A stretch of 64,000 nucleotides of DNA, taken from contig NZ_LT965953.1 in assembly GCF_900240995.1 (NCBI RefSeq), forward strand, positions 2,280,637-2,344,636, read 5' to 3'. The notes beneath the pieces are model-generated. The model saw only the letters and a list, made by a program, of their open reading frames with translations, did no database searches and had not been told where the DNA came from. A program made the position numbers and the translations under genes. Shown piece by piece: positions 7,543 through 16,965 of this stretch (positions within the stretch are counted from its first letter, which is position 1; each line of letters begins with the position of its first letter). This stretch comes from Bacillus sp. Marseille-P3661 (GTDB taxonomy: Bacteria; Bacillota; Bacilli; Bacillales; Bacillaceae_J).

Positions 7543-10248
7543 TTATTGAGCTAATTTTTCACGAAGTACCATTTGTAGGATACCGCCATGACGGTAGTAG
7601 TCGATTTCAACTTCAGAGTCGAAACGAGCAAGTACTTCAAATTCTACTTTAGAACCATCTTCTTTAGTAGCTGTAACTTTTAAGAAGTCACGAGGTTTAA
7701 CATCTTCACCGATTTGAACCTCAATTGTTTCTTTACCAGTTAAACCGAGTGATTCAGCGTTGTCTCCTTCTTTAAATTGAAGAGGAAGAACACCCATTAA
7801 CACAAGGTTAGAACGATGAATACGCTCATAGCTCTCAGCAATAACAGTCTTAATGCCAAGTAGGTTTGTACCTTTAGCTGCCCAGTCACGAGATGAACCC
7901 ATACCATAATCTTTACCTGCAAGTACAACTAAGCCAGTTCCATCTTGCTTATATTTCATTGCTGCATCATAAATTGATGTAACTTCGTTTGTTGGCCAGT
8001 AAGTAGTCCATCCACCTTCTGTACCTGGTGCGATTTGGTTGCGGATACGAATGTTAGCAAATGTTCCTCTTGTCATAACACGGTCGTTACCGCGACGAGA
8101 ACCGTATGAGTTGAAGTCACGTGGACTTACACCCTTCTCTTGTAGGTATTTACCTGCAGGAGAATCTTTTGCAATTGAACCAGCTGGTGAAATATGGTCA
8201 GTTGTAACTGTATCACCGAACTTACCGATTACTCTCATACCAGTTAATGGCTTAATTTCATTAAGCTCTTTTGATAATCCTTCAAAGAATGGAGGATTTT
8301 GAATGTAAGTAGAATCATCGTTCCAGTTGTATAGTGCATCATCTGGAGACTCGATTTGATTCCAGCGAGAATTGCTCTTGAATACATCTTCATATTCTCT
8401 GCGGAATAGTTCTGGTGTAACTGTTTTCTCAACAACAGCTTGAACTTCTTCCTTAGTTGGCCAGATGTCGCTAAAGAATACCTCATTGCCATCTTTGTCT
8501 TTACCTAATGAATCTTTTTGTAGGTCAACATCAACATTACCCACTAATGAATATGCAACTACTAATGGCGGTGAAGCTAAGTAGTTAGCTTTAAATAAAA
8601 GATGGATACGACCTTCAAAGTTACGGTTACCAGAAAGTACTGATGTAACTGTTAAGTCGTTATCAGAAATTGCTTGTTCAATTTCATCTGCTAATGGACC
8701 TGAGTTACCGATACATGTTGTACAGCCGTAACCAACAATGTTGTAACCAAGTTGCTCTAAGTATGGTAGTAAACCAGAATCACGAAGGTATCCAGTAACA
8801 ACCTTTGAACCTGGAGCTAATGAAGTTTTAACATATGCAGGTACTTCTAGACCTTTTTCAACAGCTTTCTTCGCTACTAAACCAGCAGCCACTAATACAT
8901 ATGGATTAGATGTATTTGTACAGCTTGTAATAGCTGCGATTGCGATTGCACCTGTTTTCATAGTTGTTTCAGTGCCATCAGCAAGCTTAACTGTTACTTC
9001 TTTATCAAATTCAGCTTCTGTTAAGCCAAGACCTTGTGTTCCTTGAGGAGCCACAACCGCCTTCTTAAATGACTCTTGCATCTTTGAAAGTGGAATTAAG
9101 TCTTGTGGACGCTTAGGACCAGAAAGGTTAGCTTCAATTTCAGAAAGATTCACTTCTACTGTATCTGTATATACAGGATCAACACTTTCACCAGCAACAT
9201 AGAATAAACCATTTGCACGGCAGTATGCTTCAACAAGTGCGATTTGTTCTTCTGGACGGCCAGTTAGACGTAAGTAGTTAAGTGCTTCTTCGTCAACTGG
9301 GAAGAAACCACATGTTGCACCATATTCAGGAGCCATGTTTGAGATTGTCGCACGGTCTGCTAAAGGCATTTCAGCAAGTCCTGGTCCGAAGAATTCTACG
9401 AACTTACCTACTACCTTCTTCTCACGTAATACTTGTGTTACTTTTAATGCAACATCAGTTGCAGTTGTTCCACTTGGAAGCTTACCAGTTAATTTAACAC
9501 CGATAACTTCTGGAACTGGGAAGTATGAAGGTTGTCCAAGCATTCCTGCTTCTGCTTCAATACCGCCTACACCCCATCCAAGAACACCAATACCGTTAAT
9601 CATCGTAGTATGTGAGTCTGTACCTACTAAAGTATCTGGGAATGCAACAACATCACCATTGTCTTCTTTAGTCATTACAACATCTGCAAGGTACTCAAGG
9701 TTAACTTGGTGAACGATACCTGTTGCAGGCGGAACTGCACGGTAGTTATCAAATGCTTTTTGAGCCCAGCTTAAGAACTGGTAACGTTCTTGGTTACGTT
9801 CGAACTCTAAATCCATGTTAAATTCTAATGAATCACTAGTACCAGCTTTGTCTACTTGTACTGAGTGGTCAATTACAAGGTCAACTGGAATTTCAGGATT
9901 AATTTTAGCAGCGTCTCCACCCATATCTGCCATTGCTTTTCTTAGAGAAGCTAAGTCTACAACAGCTGGAACGCCTGTAAAGTCTTGTAAAATAACACGA
10001 GAAGGCTTAAATGGAACATCGATATCTTGAAGCTCGCTCGTTCCCCATTTTGCTAAGTTTTCTACATGTTCTTTCGTAATAACACGTCCGTCTACTTGAC
10101 GTAGAACTGACTCTAGCAATACCTTAATGGAGTATGGTAATTTTGAAATATTACCAACACCTTCAAGGGCAGCTAGGTCGAAATAGTTGTACGTTTTACC
10201 GTTTGATTCAAACGATTTACGTGCGTTAAATACATCATTGTTTGCCAT
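7543..10248 (-). CDS. citB: Aconitate hydratase (aconitase A)
   Basis: This 901-residue protein is a full-length aconitase of the AcnA/IRP type. It interconverts citrate and isocitrate in the TCA cycle and in Bacillus also binds RNA when its cluster is lost. The three cluster cysteines are visible in TSCTNTSNP and [13 protein letters not shown], and the mobile swivelling domain carries [12 protein letters not shown]. The gene is divergent from sspO as in B. subtilis. A perfect palindrome TAGAATTCTA (10343-10352) lies about 95 bp upstream of the start; B. subtilis citB is controlled by CcpC, CcpA and CodY, but I cannot assign a site here. Confidence 0.97.
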   Translation of the reverse strand: MANNDVFNARKSFESNGKTYNYFDLAALEGVGNISKLPYSIKVLLESVLRQVDGRVITKEHVENLAKWGTSELQDIDVPFKPSRVILQDFTGVPAVVDLASLRKAMADMGGDAAKINPEIPVDLVIDHSVQVDKAGTSDSLEFNMDLEFERNQERYQFLSWAQKAFDNYRAVPPATGIVHQVNLEYLADVVMTKEDNGDVVAFPDTLVGTDSHTTMINGIGVLGWGVGGIEAEAGMLGQPSYFPVPEVIGVKLTGKLPSGTTATDVALKVTQVLREKKVVGKFVEFFGPGLAEMPLADRATISNMAPEYGATCGFFPVDEEALNYLRLTGRPEEQIALVEAYCRANGLFYVAGESVDPVYTDTVEVNLSEIEANLSGPKRPQDLIPLSKMQESFKKAVVAPQGTQGLGLTEAEFDKEVTVKLADGTETTMKTGAIAIAAITSCTNTSNPYVLVAAGLVAKKAVEKGLEVPAYVKTSLAPGSKVVTGYLRDSGLLPYLEQLGYNIVGYGCTTCIGNSGPLADEIEQAISDNDLTVTSVLSGNRNFEGRIHLLFKANYLASPPLVVAYSLVGNVDVDLQKDSLGKDKDGNEVFFSDIWPTKEEVQAVVEKTVTPELFRREYEDVFKSNSRWNQIESPDDALYNWNDDSTYIQNPPFFEGLSKELNEIKPLTGMRVIGKFGDTVTTDHISPAGSIAKDSPAGKYLQEKGVSPRDFNSYGSRRGNDRVMTRGTFANIRIRNQIAPGTEGGWTTYWPTNEVTSIYDAAMKYKQDGTGLVVLAGKDYGMGSSRDWAAKGTNLLGIKTVIAESYERIHRSNLVLMGVLPLQFKEGDNAESLGLTGKETIEVQIGEDVKPRDFLKVTATKEDGSKVEFEVLARFDSEVEIDYYRHGGILQMVLREKLAQ

Positions 10249-10465
10249 AGGTATGTATCCCCCTCATATAATATTATACATGTCGTCCATAATAGAAATG
10301 AATTAACATGTCTCCAACTATGTTTGCACTTTTTCATTTTAATAGAATTCTAATTATAAGTAAATAACAAGAACCCAATCAATCGACATAAGTTTCGCTT
10401 ATAGCAATATTCATACATATTTGTCTAAAAATTAGCACAGTCTATGATTGGAGGTGAAGTACATT

Positions 10466-10615
10466 ATGCCTAAACGTAGAGCAAATCATATAATTCCTGG
10501 CATGAATGCTGCAAAAGCTCAAGGTACTGGTGCAGGCTATAACGAAGAGTTATCCAATGAACCATTAACTGAAACGCAAAAACAACATAATAAAAAGCGA
10601 AAGAAAAATCAATAG
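10466..10615 (+). CDS. sspO: Small acid-soluble spore protein SspO
   Basis: This 49-codon gene encodes [20 protein letters not shown]..., ending in NNKKRK-type basic residues, and matches SspO (formerly CotK) by sequence and by its divergent position next to citB. A GGAGGTGAAG site precedes ATG 10466. It should be expressed in the forespore. Unlike B. subtilis, sspP is not directly behind it: a terminator and a minus-strand gene lie between. Confidence 0.92.
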   Translation: MPKRRANHIIPGMNAAKAQGTGAGYNEELSNEPLTETQKQHNKKRKKNQ

Positions 10616-10667
10616 TACATTGATTTAGTATGCATTAATTCGCTAATAAATATGTATACAATTAAAG

Positions 10668-10694
10668 GAGCTTGAAAATATTTCAAGCTCTTTT
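10668..10694 (+). terminator. Intrinsic terminator after sspO
   Basis: A perfect 10-bp stem GAGCTTGAAA/TTTCAAGCTC with a 3-nt loop is followed by TTTT. Confidence 0.9.
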
Positions 10695-10763
10695 GTGATT
10701 TTTGCTTTTATTTGAAATTTTTTTTTATAAAATCTAACATCTATCAAGAACAATTGATGACAA

Positions 10764-10802
10764 AAAAACGCATTCATTCCATAGGAAATTCAATGCGTTT
10801 TT
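10764..10802 (-). terminator. Intrinsic terminator of the 86-aa gene
   Basis: A stem AAAAACGCATT/AATGCGTTTTT with a 17-nt loop that can pair further lies 22 bp beyond the stop of the minus-strand gene and gives a U run on that strand. Confidence 0.8.
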
Positions 10803-10824
10803 ATTAGGTCCATTGCTTTATCAG

Positions 10825-11085
10825 TTATTCCTCAAAATCGACATTATTTACAATATTTTGTAAATCACCTTTAAACTTTTGTAATTGATCTAATTGAGTT
10901 TCAGACGCTACTTCTAAGGCATTGTCTATTTGTGAGAAGGCCTCGTATACTTCATTTTTTAAATCCTTAAGATGTGCACCATAGTCAGGATCATTTTTTA
11001 CTAAATCTTTATAAATATCGACAGCATGGTCGACTCCTTGTTGTGCAGCTTGAAATGCTTGTTGTTTATCTTTTCTGTATGGCAT
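10825..11085 (-). CDS. Hypothetical helical protein, 86 aa
   Basis: The product is soluble, acidic and predicted almost wholly helical, rich in Gln, Asp and Lys, with MPYRKDKQQAFQAAQQG at the N-terminus. I do not recognise the family. ATG 11085 is preceded by AAGGAG. It lies between sspO and sspP in the spore-protein neighbourhood, on the opposite strand, with its own terminator. A spore role is possible only by location. Confidence 0.7.
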   Translation of the reverse strand: MPYRKDKQQAFQAAQQGVDHAVDIYKDLVKNDPDYGAHLKDLKNEVYEAFSQIDNALEVASETQLDQLQKFKGDLQNIVNNVDFEE

Positions 11086-11229
11086 TATTCCAACTCCTTA
11101 ATCATGTTGCTTATAAAACTCTAAGCAATAGTATGGACTAAAAAGTTTGGTTTGATACAAGTGAAGAGAAACGATTTTAGGAATAATTCTTTTACTTCTA
11201 TCCAACCTATGAATAAAGGAGGGATTTTC

Positions 11230-11364
11230 ATGGGCTCAGGCCGTACAAATCAACCAAAAAACCAACAAGAACATACCAATCAACCACAGGCATTAAGCGG
11301 ATCAAAAAAAGTTAAAAATCACAATCATACAAGACAAAAGAACAATCAAGGACACGATATGTAA
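11230..11364 (+). CDS. sspP: Small acid-soluble spore protein SspP
   Basis: The C-terminal part, [19 protein letters not shown]...HDM, matches SspP (formerly CotL). The start is ATG 11230, preceded by AAAGGAGGG; a longer in-frame reading from 11152 has no such site and would add sequence unlike the family. The product is 44 residues, polar and basic, a minor protein of the spore core. It ends one base before the selA stop on the other strand. Confidence 0.9.
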   Translation: MGSGRTNQPKNQQEHTNQPQALSGSKKVKNHNHTRQKNNQGHDM

Positions 11365-11365
11365 A

Positions 11366-12781
11366 CTAACTGATTGCTGAAAATGCAGCAATTATATACG
11401 GAATTTCATCGTCCGTAATAGTTCTAAAATCCAACAATACTTTTTCATCTTTTTGGCGGGTAACGATGCTTGGTGTATGATGTCTAAGCTTAGTAGCTAG
11501 CTGCTCAGAACTACATTCCATATTTGAAATAGCTGCTACAAACGTGACTAAATGGACATCAGGCATTGTACCTCCCCCAATTTGTGAATGCTCTTGCTCG
11601 ATACTGCAATCAAATTGATTGCCACATCGCTCTATTAAAAGTTCTTTAAATTTATCTGCTCGATCATAGATTTCAACTGGTGTTTGCAAAATATCACGAA
11701 TTGTTGGGATTTCCTTTATAGACTCTTCACCAAGCAAATACGCTTTTAGTGTTGCTTCAAGGGCAGCAAATGTCATTTTATCAACACGTAGCACCCTGGC
11801 AAGCTGATGCTTTTTCAGTTTATCTATATATTTCTTCTTACCGGCAATAATGCCAGCCTGAGGACCACCTAATAATTTATCACCACTAAAAGAAACAAGG
11901 TCTGCTCCCATGTTAATAACTTCACTCACTACTGGTTCTTCACTAATTCCATGCTGTTTAAAGTCATATAGTGCACCACTGCCTAGATCTTCATAATAGA
12001 TAATATGTTCATGGCGATTTTTTAACTGTATGAGATCTTGACTAGGCACATCCTCTGTAAATCCGACAATTTTAAAATTGCTAGTATGTACTTTCAATAT
12101 CATCGCTGATTCTTCAGAAACTGCATTCTCATAATCATATAAATGTGTTTTATTTGTCGTCCCAACTTCAACTAATTTTGCGCCACTTTCTTCCATAATG
12201 GAGGATACTCTAAATGAGCCACCTATCTCTACTAACTGTCCCCTTGAGACAATAACCTCTTTGTCTTTTGCAAGCGCTCTTAGTATTAAGTAAACAGCTG
12301 CCGCGTTATTGTTCACAACCATTGCCGCTTCAGCACCTGTTACTTGTTTAATTAAGCCTTCAATGATATCATGTCGTGACCCACGTTTCCCCTCCGAGAT
12401 TTTATATTCTAGGTTCGAATAGTTCTGAGCAACTTGAACAACATGTTCCATCACTCGGTCACCTAAACGTGCTCTTCCCAAATTTGTATGTAAAATCGTC
12501 CCCGTCGCATTGATGATTCTCTTTAAATAATGCTGCGAAAGTCTCTCTATTGATTGATTAACCTTCATAAAAATAAAATCCGACCAATATGCCTTATCTA
12601 TTCCTTCAACAGCACCTTCCCACTTATTGGATAATATATCATCACGAATTTGGTCAATAGTATCCTGAACTAACATCGTTAATCTTGACTCACTAATACG
12701 GTATGTTTCTAATAAGGACAGAAAGGAATCTGCTTTTTGAAGTTCATGTACAGGGGGTAAATATCGTAAATACTGTTTCAT
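11366..12781 (-). CDS. selA: L-seryl-tRNA(Sec) selenium transferase SelA
   Basis: This 471-residue PLP enzyme converts Ser-tRNA(Sec) to Sec-tRNA(Sec) using selenophosphate. The PLP lysine is K302 in SFSGDKLLGGPQAG, and the N-terminal domain keeps RIINATGTILHTNLGRA (residues 88-105). The length matches the family. It is convergent with sspP, and on its other side a cotM-like gene is divergent. It is the first of the selenium genes spread over 11.4-18.9 kb, with selB, selD and a selenium-type LysR nearby. Confidence 0.96.
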   Translation of the reverse strand: MKQYLRYLPPVHELQKADSFLSLLETYRISESRLTMLVQDTIDQIRDDILSNKWEGAVEGIDKAYWSDFIFMKVNQSIERLSQHYLKRIINATGTILHTNLGRARLGDRVMEHVVQVAQNYSNLEYKISEGKRGSRHDIIEGLIKQVTGAEAAMVVNNNAAAVYLILRALAKDKEVIVSRGQLVEIGGSFRVSSIMEESGAKLVEVGTTNKTHLYDYENAVSEESAMILKVHTSNFKIVGFTEDVPSQDLIQLKNRHEHIIYYEDLGSGALYDFKQHGISEEPVVSEVINMGADLVSFSGDKLLGGPQAGIIAGKKKYIDKLKKHQLARVLRVDKMTFAALEATLKAYLLGEESIKEIPTIRDILQTPVEIYDRADKFKELLIERCGNQFDCSIEQEHSQIGGGTMPDVHLVTFVAAISNMECSSEQLATKLRHHTPSIVTRQKDEKVLLDFRTITDDEIPYIIAAFSAIS

Positions 12782-12973
12782 ACTTTTCCTCCACTCCTAA
12801 ATTCTGCCTGTATTATATCATTTTTCATTATACCTTGAAAATTTTGGGCTTTTTCCTTAAACATAAATTTCACACCTGAATACATTTATTATGGAAACTA
12901 TTTACCTAAGGTGTTTTGGTTAAATTCAGACACTTATCCACTTTGGAACAAATACTAAAAAGGAGGGATGTAA

Positions 12974-13402
12974 ATGGACGATTTTAAGAAACAACAGCTC
13001 CAATCTATAAAGGATCTACATGAGCTTATGAACCAATTCTTTGACGATCCATTTACTTCATTATTCCAACAGCCATTTCAAGTTGATGTCTATGATATGG
13101 GAAACAAAATTCTTGTGGAAGCTGAGTTACCTGGCTTTGAACTAAAACAAATTAAAATCCAACCTGTTTATGAGGGTTTACGAATTGTAGCAGAAGACCA
13201 TCGTGAGATTGAAAGCTTTGACAGTAAAAAAAATTATTATAAAAAGGAAAGAAGTATAAATAAACTGGAGCGAATTATTCCATTACCTCTCGAAGTGACA
13301 CCTCAAAATACTAAAGCGCATTACAAAAATGGAATACTAGAAATTCAAATTTTAAAAAATACTGGGAAAGGCAACAAACAGTCATACATTGATATTGAAT
13401 AG
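12974..13402 (+). CDS. cotM: CotM-like spore coat protein (small heat-shock/alpha-crystallin family)
   Basis: This 142-residue protein has an alpha-crystallin domain (residues ~35-130) with the typical ELPGF and the C-terminal GILEIQI motif. In B. subtilis, cotM encodes an alpha-crystallin-related outer coat protein next to sspP-sspO-citB, and the same neighbourhood here supports cotM over a generic Hsp20. An AAAAGGAGGG site precedes ATG 12974. Here selA lies between it and sspP. Confidence 0.8.
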   Translation: MDDFKKQQLQSIKDLHELMNQFFDDPFTSLFQQPFQVDVYDMGNKILVEAELPGFELKQIKIQPVYEGLRIVAEDHREIESFDSKKNYYKKERSINKLERIIPLPLEVTPQNTKAHYKNGILEIQILKNTGKGNKQSYIDIE

Positions 13403-13476
13403 CTAATAAACACTTTAGTTTCTATATTTCTACAATTCCATATTGTAAGATGAGCTTTGTATTCCTTTAATTATTG

Positions 13477-13511
13477 GAAAAAGAAAAAGGATGAAATGCC
13501 ATTTCATCCTT
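13477..13511 (-). terminator. Intrinsic terminator of the SelW-like gene
   Basis: A perfect inverted repeat AAGGATGAAATG/CATTTCATCCTT around one base (13487-13511) is followed on the minus strand by a U-rich tail. It lies 26 bp beyond the stop of the selenoprotein gene. Confidence 0.85.
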
Positions 13512-13536
13512 ACTTAATATTTAAACTTATTTATTT

Positions 13537-13770
13537 TTATCTCAAGCTTTCTAACGTAGTTATAAATTCTTCTACATTCGGAAACTTACCCGTTTCTTCT
13601 TTTGAGTATAATTTTTCACCATCAACGGTTACTTCAAAAACTCCTCCTGAAGCTGGAATCATCTCTAATGATGTGATGTTATGACGAAAGTGGGAAAATA
13701 ATCCTTCTGCGAAACTCGCAGCCTTTGGTGCATAGTTTCACTGCATGCAAAATTCAATAGTTAATTTCAT
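13537..13770 (-). CDS. SelW-like (Rdx family) selenoprotein with in-frame UGA
   Basis: Reading ATG 13770 to TAA 13537-13539 through one TGA (13738-13740, codon 11) gives a 77-residue protein beginning MKLTIEFCMQ-U-NYAPKAASF and containing IPASGGVFEVTVDGEKLYSK..TGKFPNVEEF. This is the SelT/SelW/SelH redoxin-like (Rdx) fold with the CxxU redox motif (C8, U11) after the first beta strand. AAGGAGG lies ten bases before the ATG. A perfect 6-bp hairpin follows the UGA. The gene is divergent from selD, and without recoding it would be missed or called from an internal start. Its role is probably thiol/selenol redox chemistry; the substrate is unknown. Confidence 0.9.
13707..13721 (-). promoter_or_regulatory. 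SECIS-like hairpin of the SelW-like gene
   Basis: On the minus strand CUGCGA-GUU-UCGCAG forms a perfect 6-bp stem with a 3-nt loop beginning with G, starting 16 nt after the UGA. Distance and G-first loop fit the bacterial SECIS model for SelB binding. Confidence 0.8.
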
Positions 13771-13919
13771 TATTAAGCAACCTCCTTAAATTTAACAATT
13801 ATTTTCCTAATACTAATATTATTATAATTTCAGTATTTCCGTAAAATCATTTGCTTAAAAGTCATTTTATTATGGAAAACTGACAATGATATACTATACT
13901 CTAATAGGAGGTGTTAAAA

Positions 13920-14972
13920 ATGAGTAATGAAAAAATTCGCCTAACGGCTATGTCAACAAAAGCTGGCTGAGGATGCAAAATCGGCCCAGCCGAATTGTCG
14001 CAAGTTTTGCGATTATTACCAGAAAGAGAACATGACCCAAATCTATTAGTTGGTTTAGACACTTCAGATGACGCCGGCATTTACCGAGTTTCAGATGATT
14101 TAGCTTTGATTCAAACAGTCGATTATTTTACGCCGATTGTTGATGATCCATATATGTTTGGGCAAATCGCGGCAGCCAATGCTCTTAGTGATGTTTATGC
14201 AATGGGTGGACAACCAAAAACGGTCTTAAATATCGTTGGCTTTCCGATTAAAAAGCTAGGTGCTGATATGCTAGCCGAAATTTTAAAGGGAGCTGCAGAA
14301 AAAGTTAAAGAATCAGGGGCCATTTTAGTTGGTGGCCATTCTATCGACGACCAAGAACCTAAATTTGGAATGGCTGTTACCGGCTATGTGCATCCGGAAA
14401 AGTTTTTCCGAAACGTAGGCGCACAACCGGGAGATGTTCTTGTGATAACTAAACCTATTGGGGTTGGGATATTAACAACTGGAATCAAACGTGGTGCTGT
14501 TTCTGAGCAACAAGAAAAAAGTGTAATTGAAACAATGGCTACCCTTAATAAAACAGCTGCAGAAGAGTTAGCTGGCTTAGAAGTCCATGCAGTAACTGAT
14601 GTCACTGGATTCGGTTTGCTAGGTCATGCATGTGAAATGGCTAAGGGAAGTAATGTAAGTTTTACGATTAATCATGCTGAAGTTCCGATCTTAGAAGGTA
14701 CACATGAGCTTGCAGAGAAAGGCATTGTTCCGGGTGGTTCAAAAGCAAACTATGAATGGTTGAAAGATGATGTGGAATTCACATCAGAAATATCCGAAAG
14801 TATGCAGCATATTTTATGTGATGCGATAACATCAGGTGGTCTTTTAGTTAGTCTAAGTAGTAAGGATGCTAAAACTTATGTGGAGAAACTACATAATAAA
14901 GGAATCCACGCCGCAAAAATCATCGGTGAAGTAAACGCTAACGATTCAAAAAAATCAATTTATGTAAAATAG
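13920..14972 (+). CDS. selD: Selenide, water dikinase SelD (selenoprotein)
   Basis: The true start is ATG 13920, behind AGGAGG. The frame runs MSNEKIRLTAMSTKAG-U-GCKIGPAEL, with TGA at 13968-13970 as codon 17, exactly where E. coli SelD has its catalytic Cys17, and is open to TAG 14970-14972 (350 residues). SelD uses ATP and selenide to make selenophosphate, the selenium donor for SelA. Family motifs GLDTSDDAGIY, GGHSIDD and TDVTGFGLLGH are present. It is divergent from the SelW-like gene (149 bp between starts). Because SelD itself needs Sec, its synthesis depends on the pathway it feeds. Confidence 0.97.
13998..14012 (+). promoter_or_regulatory. SECIS-like hairpin in selD
   Basis: UCGCAA-GUU-UUGCGA is a perfect 6-bp stem with the same GUU loop as in the SelW-like gene, 27 nt after the UGA. 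A second, closer 5-bp hairpin (UCGGC-CCA-GCCGA, 13981-13993) could stack below it or compete. Confidence 0.75.
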
Positions 14973-15000
14973 GGTGATGCAATGCATCCCCTATTTTTTT
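14969..15000 (+). terminator. Intrinsic terminator of selD
   Basis: A stem of ATAGGGTGATGCA with TGCATCCCCTAT (one bulge) followed by seven T residues overlaps the selD stop codon. The same tract overlaps the 3' end of the convergent LysR gene. Confidence 0.85.
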
Positions 15001-15875
15001 AATGTTCTCTGGATAAAGGTTAAAAAAGTTGAAATTAAATTATTAGTTTTATTTTCATTTAAGCATGAAAAATAAAAGCTTCTTGTTATATTAAAATCAA
15101 TACATTTAATAATTTTTACTCTTCCATAATGGCTGGCACGCTCAGCAGCATACGATGATACAACTGATACACCTAACCCCGCTTCTACAGCAGCAATAAC
15201 CGCTTCTGTACTTCCTAATTCTCCGACAATCTTTATTTGATCTAAACTGTAGTTTAATGTTTCAAACATTTTTTCCAACGAAGCTCTTGTATCAGAACTT
15301 TTTTCCCGTAATATCCACTCACTTTCAAGTAAATCGTGAAAATGATAAACATCCTCATCAAACACCCCAATGGGAGCAATAATACTTAATTGTTCCTTCA
15401 ATATTGGGATGGAATACAGTGATGGATTTTTACTAGGTTCACCTGTAATAGCCACATCAACAGATCGATGGTTCAACCAAGATACGACATCCTTACTACC
15501 GGAGATTTTCATACAAAAATCTACTTTCGGATAATCGCCTTTAAATTCTTTTATGATTGTCGGCAACACATACTCTGAAGGAATAGTACTTGCCCCCAGC
15601 ACCAACCTTCCAACAGGTTCATCACCTTGAACTTGTGTTTCAAGTTCACTCCAGAGCTTAAGGATTTCCGTTACTTTTGCATAAATAACCTCACCCTGTG
15701 GTGTTAGTTGGATCCCATCCGTTGTTCTCATAACCAACTTTGTGTTGAAATGCTCTTCTAATGCTTGAATTCTCAATGTTATTGCTGGTTGTGATACTGA
15801 AAGTAGTTTCGCCGCTTCTTGAAAACTTTTCACCTGAATAACTTTCTCAAATGCTTTAAGATGATTTAAATTCAT
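14991..15875 (-). CDS. LysR-family regulator of the selenium locus
   Basis: This 294-residue LysR protein has a winged helix-turn-helix at residues ~5-62 (AAKLLSVSQPAITLRIQALEEHF) and a periplasmic-binding-like effector domain. I take ATG 15875 (MNLNHLKAF, the usual LysR opening, with GGTGA upstream) over ATG 15887. It is the last gene of a selB-glycosyltransferase-lysR run and faces selD. LysR proteins of this type recur in bacterial sel operons and have been named selenium metabolism-associated LysR regulators. The effector is unknown. Confidence 0.85.
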   Translation of the reverse strand: MNLNHLKAFEKVIQVKSFQEAAKLLSVSQPAITLRIQALEEHFNTKLVMRTTDGIQLTPQGEVIYAKVTEILKLWSELETQVQGDEPVGRLVLGASTIPSEYVLPTIIKEFKGDYPKVDFCMKISGSKDVVSWLNHRSVDVAITGEPSKNPSLYSIPILKEQLSIIAPIGVFDEDVYHFHDLLESEWILREKSSDTRASLEKMFETLNYSLDQIKIVGELGSTEAVIAAVEAGLGVSVVSSYAAERASHYGRVKIIKCIDFNITRSFYFSCLNENKTNNLISTFLTFIQRTLKK

Positions 15876-15932
15876 GTTTTTCACCATATCTATTCATATT
15901 TAAGATTGTTCTTATTTATTGAGGGATCTTTT

Positions 15933-16961
15933 TTAACTGTGCTCTAAACATTTTTTATATACTTTTATATACGACAAAATTTCATTGTTAAAATCGTGTT
16001 GTACTTGAATATATTGTTTCGCGTTTGTCCTTATTCTTTCTTTTGTTTGTATATCATGTAATACATTTTCAAATTTTTCTAGAAACTCATCACCACTAGA
16101 AAATAGATATCCATTCTCACCATCTTTTATGATGCTGGCGTTTCCTGGATTATTACGTGCAAACACTAAGCATCCCATATCCATTGCTTCTAACAACGCT
16201 GAAGACTGCCCTTCAGAAATTGAAGTATTTAATACATAATCTGCCCAAGTGTAAATAGTTGGCATCATTTCGATTGGTACATTTTCAATGAAATGTATCC
16301 ATGAATTGTCAATCATATATCGTTTAAGTGTTGACAAAATCTCTTGATCTAGAACCATACCTGTAATTAGAAACTGTAGATCATGATATTTCTCCTGAAG
16401 ACCTTTCAGCTCATCCATTAGAAAAAAAATATCCTTTACATCTCTTAATCCTGATGGCAATAAAACTCTAGGATTCCCTTCTGGGAGCTGTACATTCTTT
16501 GCTTGGCTCCGGTCTTTCGGAAACCAAATACTTTGTGGGATAACCTCAATAGATAAGTTCATGCCTTCGTAGACTTGGTTCATTTTTTTTTTGGCATCCT
16601 CTGTAAAAACAGTAATAACCTTAGCATTTTGTAAAACATCAATCATCTCTTCACTATATTTTTCTTCAAAAATATAATGGTTGACATCTGTACCGCCACT
16701 TGTCAAAATATAGGGCTTTGTTAACTTGATTTCATTTCGTTGAAGCCAACTTGAAAATCGATAAAAATGGATCACATGGATGATATCACATCTATTTACT
16801 TTCGCCTGTATGGTCTCTGTCCAGATTTCTTCCTCATAGGCAAAAACACTAACTTCTAATCCATTTTGAATAAGACCATCAACAATTCTCTTCGTAGTAG
16901 TTGAATTCCCCCTGTTTCCACTGAAATAAGGAGTAAACAACATTATCCGTGGTGTAGACAA
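15933..16961 (-). CDS. Glycosyltransferase (GT4-like) in the sel operon
   Basis: This 342-residue GT-B enzyme has an N-terminal half beginning FTPYFSGNRGNSTTTKRIV and a C-terminal nucleotide-sugar domain with SEGQSSALLEAMDMGCLV (the E-x7-E-like GT4 motif). It starts with TTG at 16961, four bases after the selB stop, so it is translationally coupled to selB. It has features that recall SenB selenosugar synthases: GN near the N-terminus, a GGTD motif after strand 4, and VIPQS. Together with its place between selB and the LysR gene this suggests selenium chemistry, but an ordinary glycosyltransferase cannot be excluded. Confidence 0.75.
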   Translation of the reverse strand: MSTPRIMLFTPYFSGNRGNSTTTKRIVDGLIQNGLEVSVFAYEEEIWTETIQAKVNRCDIIHVIHFYRFSSWLQRNEIKLTKPYILTSGGTDVNHYIFEEKYSEEMIDVLQNAKVITVFTEDAKKKMNQVYEGMNLSIEVIPQSIWFPKDRSQAKNVQLPEGNPRVLLPSGLRDVKDIFFLMDELKGLQEKYHDLQFLITGMVLDQEILSTLKRYMIDNSWIHFIENVPIEMMPTIYTWADYVLNTSISEGQSSALLEAMDMGCLVFARNNPGNASIIKDGENGYLFSSGDEFLEKFENVLHDIQTKERIRTNAKQYIQVQHDFNNEILSYIKVYKKCLEHS

Positions 16962-16965
16962 CAGA

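Noticed and set aside
8039..10030. Several plus-strand frames of 70-125 codons inside the aconitase gene
   Set aside because: They are shadows of a highly biased, conserved gene on the other strand, with no ribosome binding sites and no family pattern.
13995..14972. selD starting at an internal codon at 13995
   Set aside because: It would lose the ribosome binding site, the catalytic residue and the glycine-rich N-terminus; reading through the UGA restores a full SelD.
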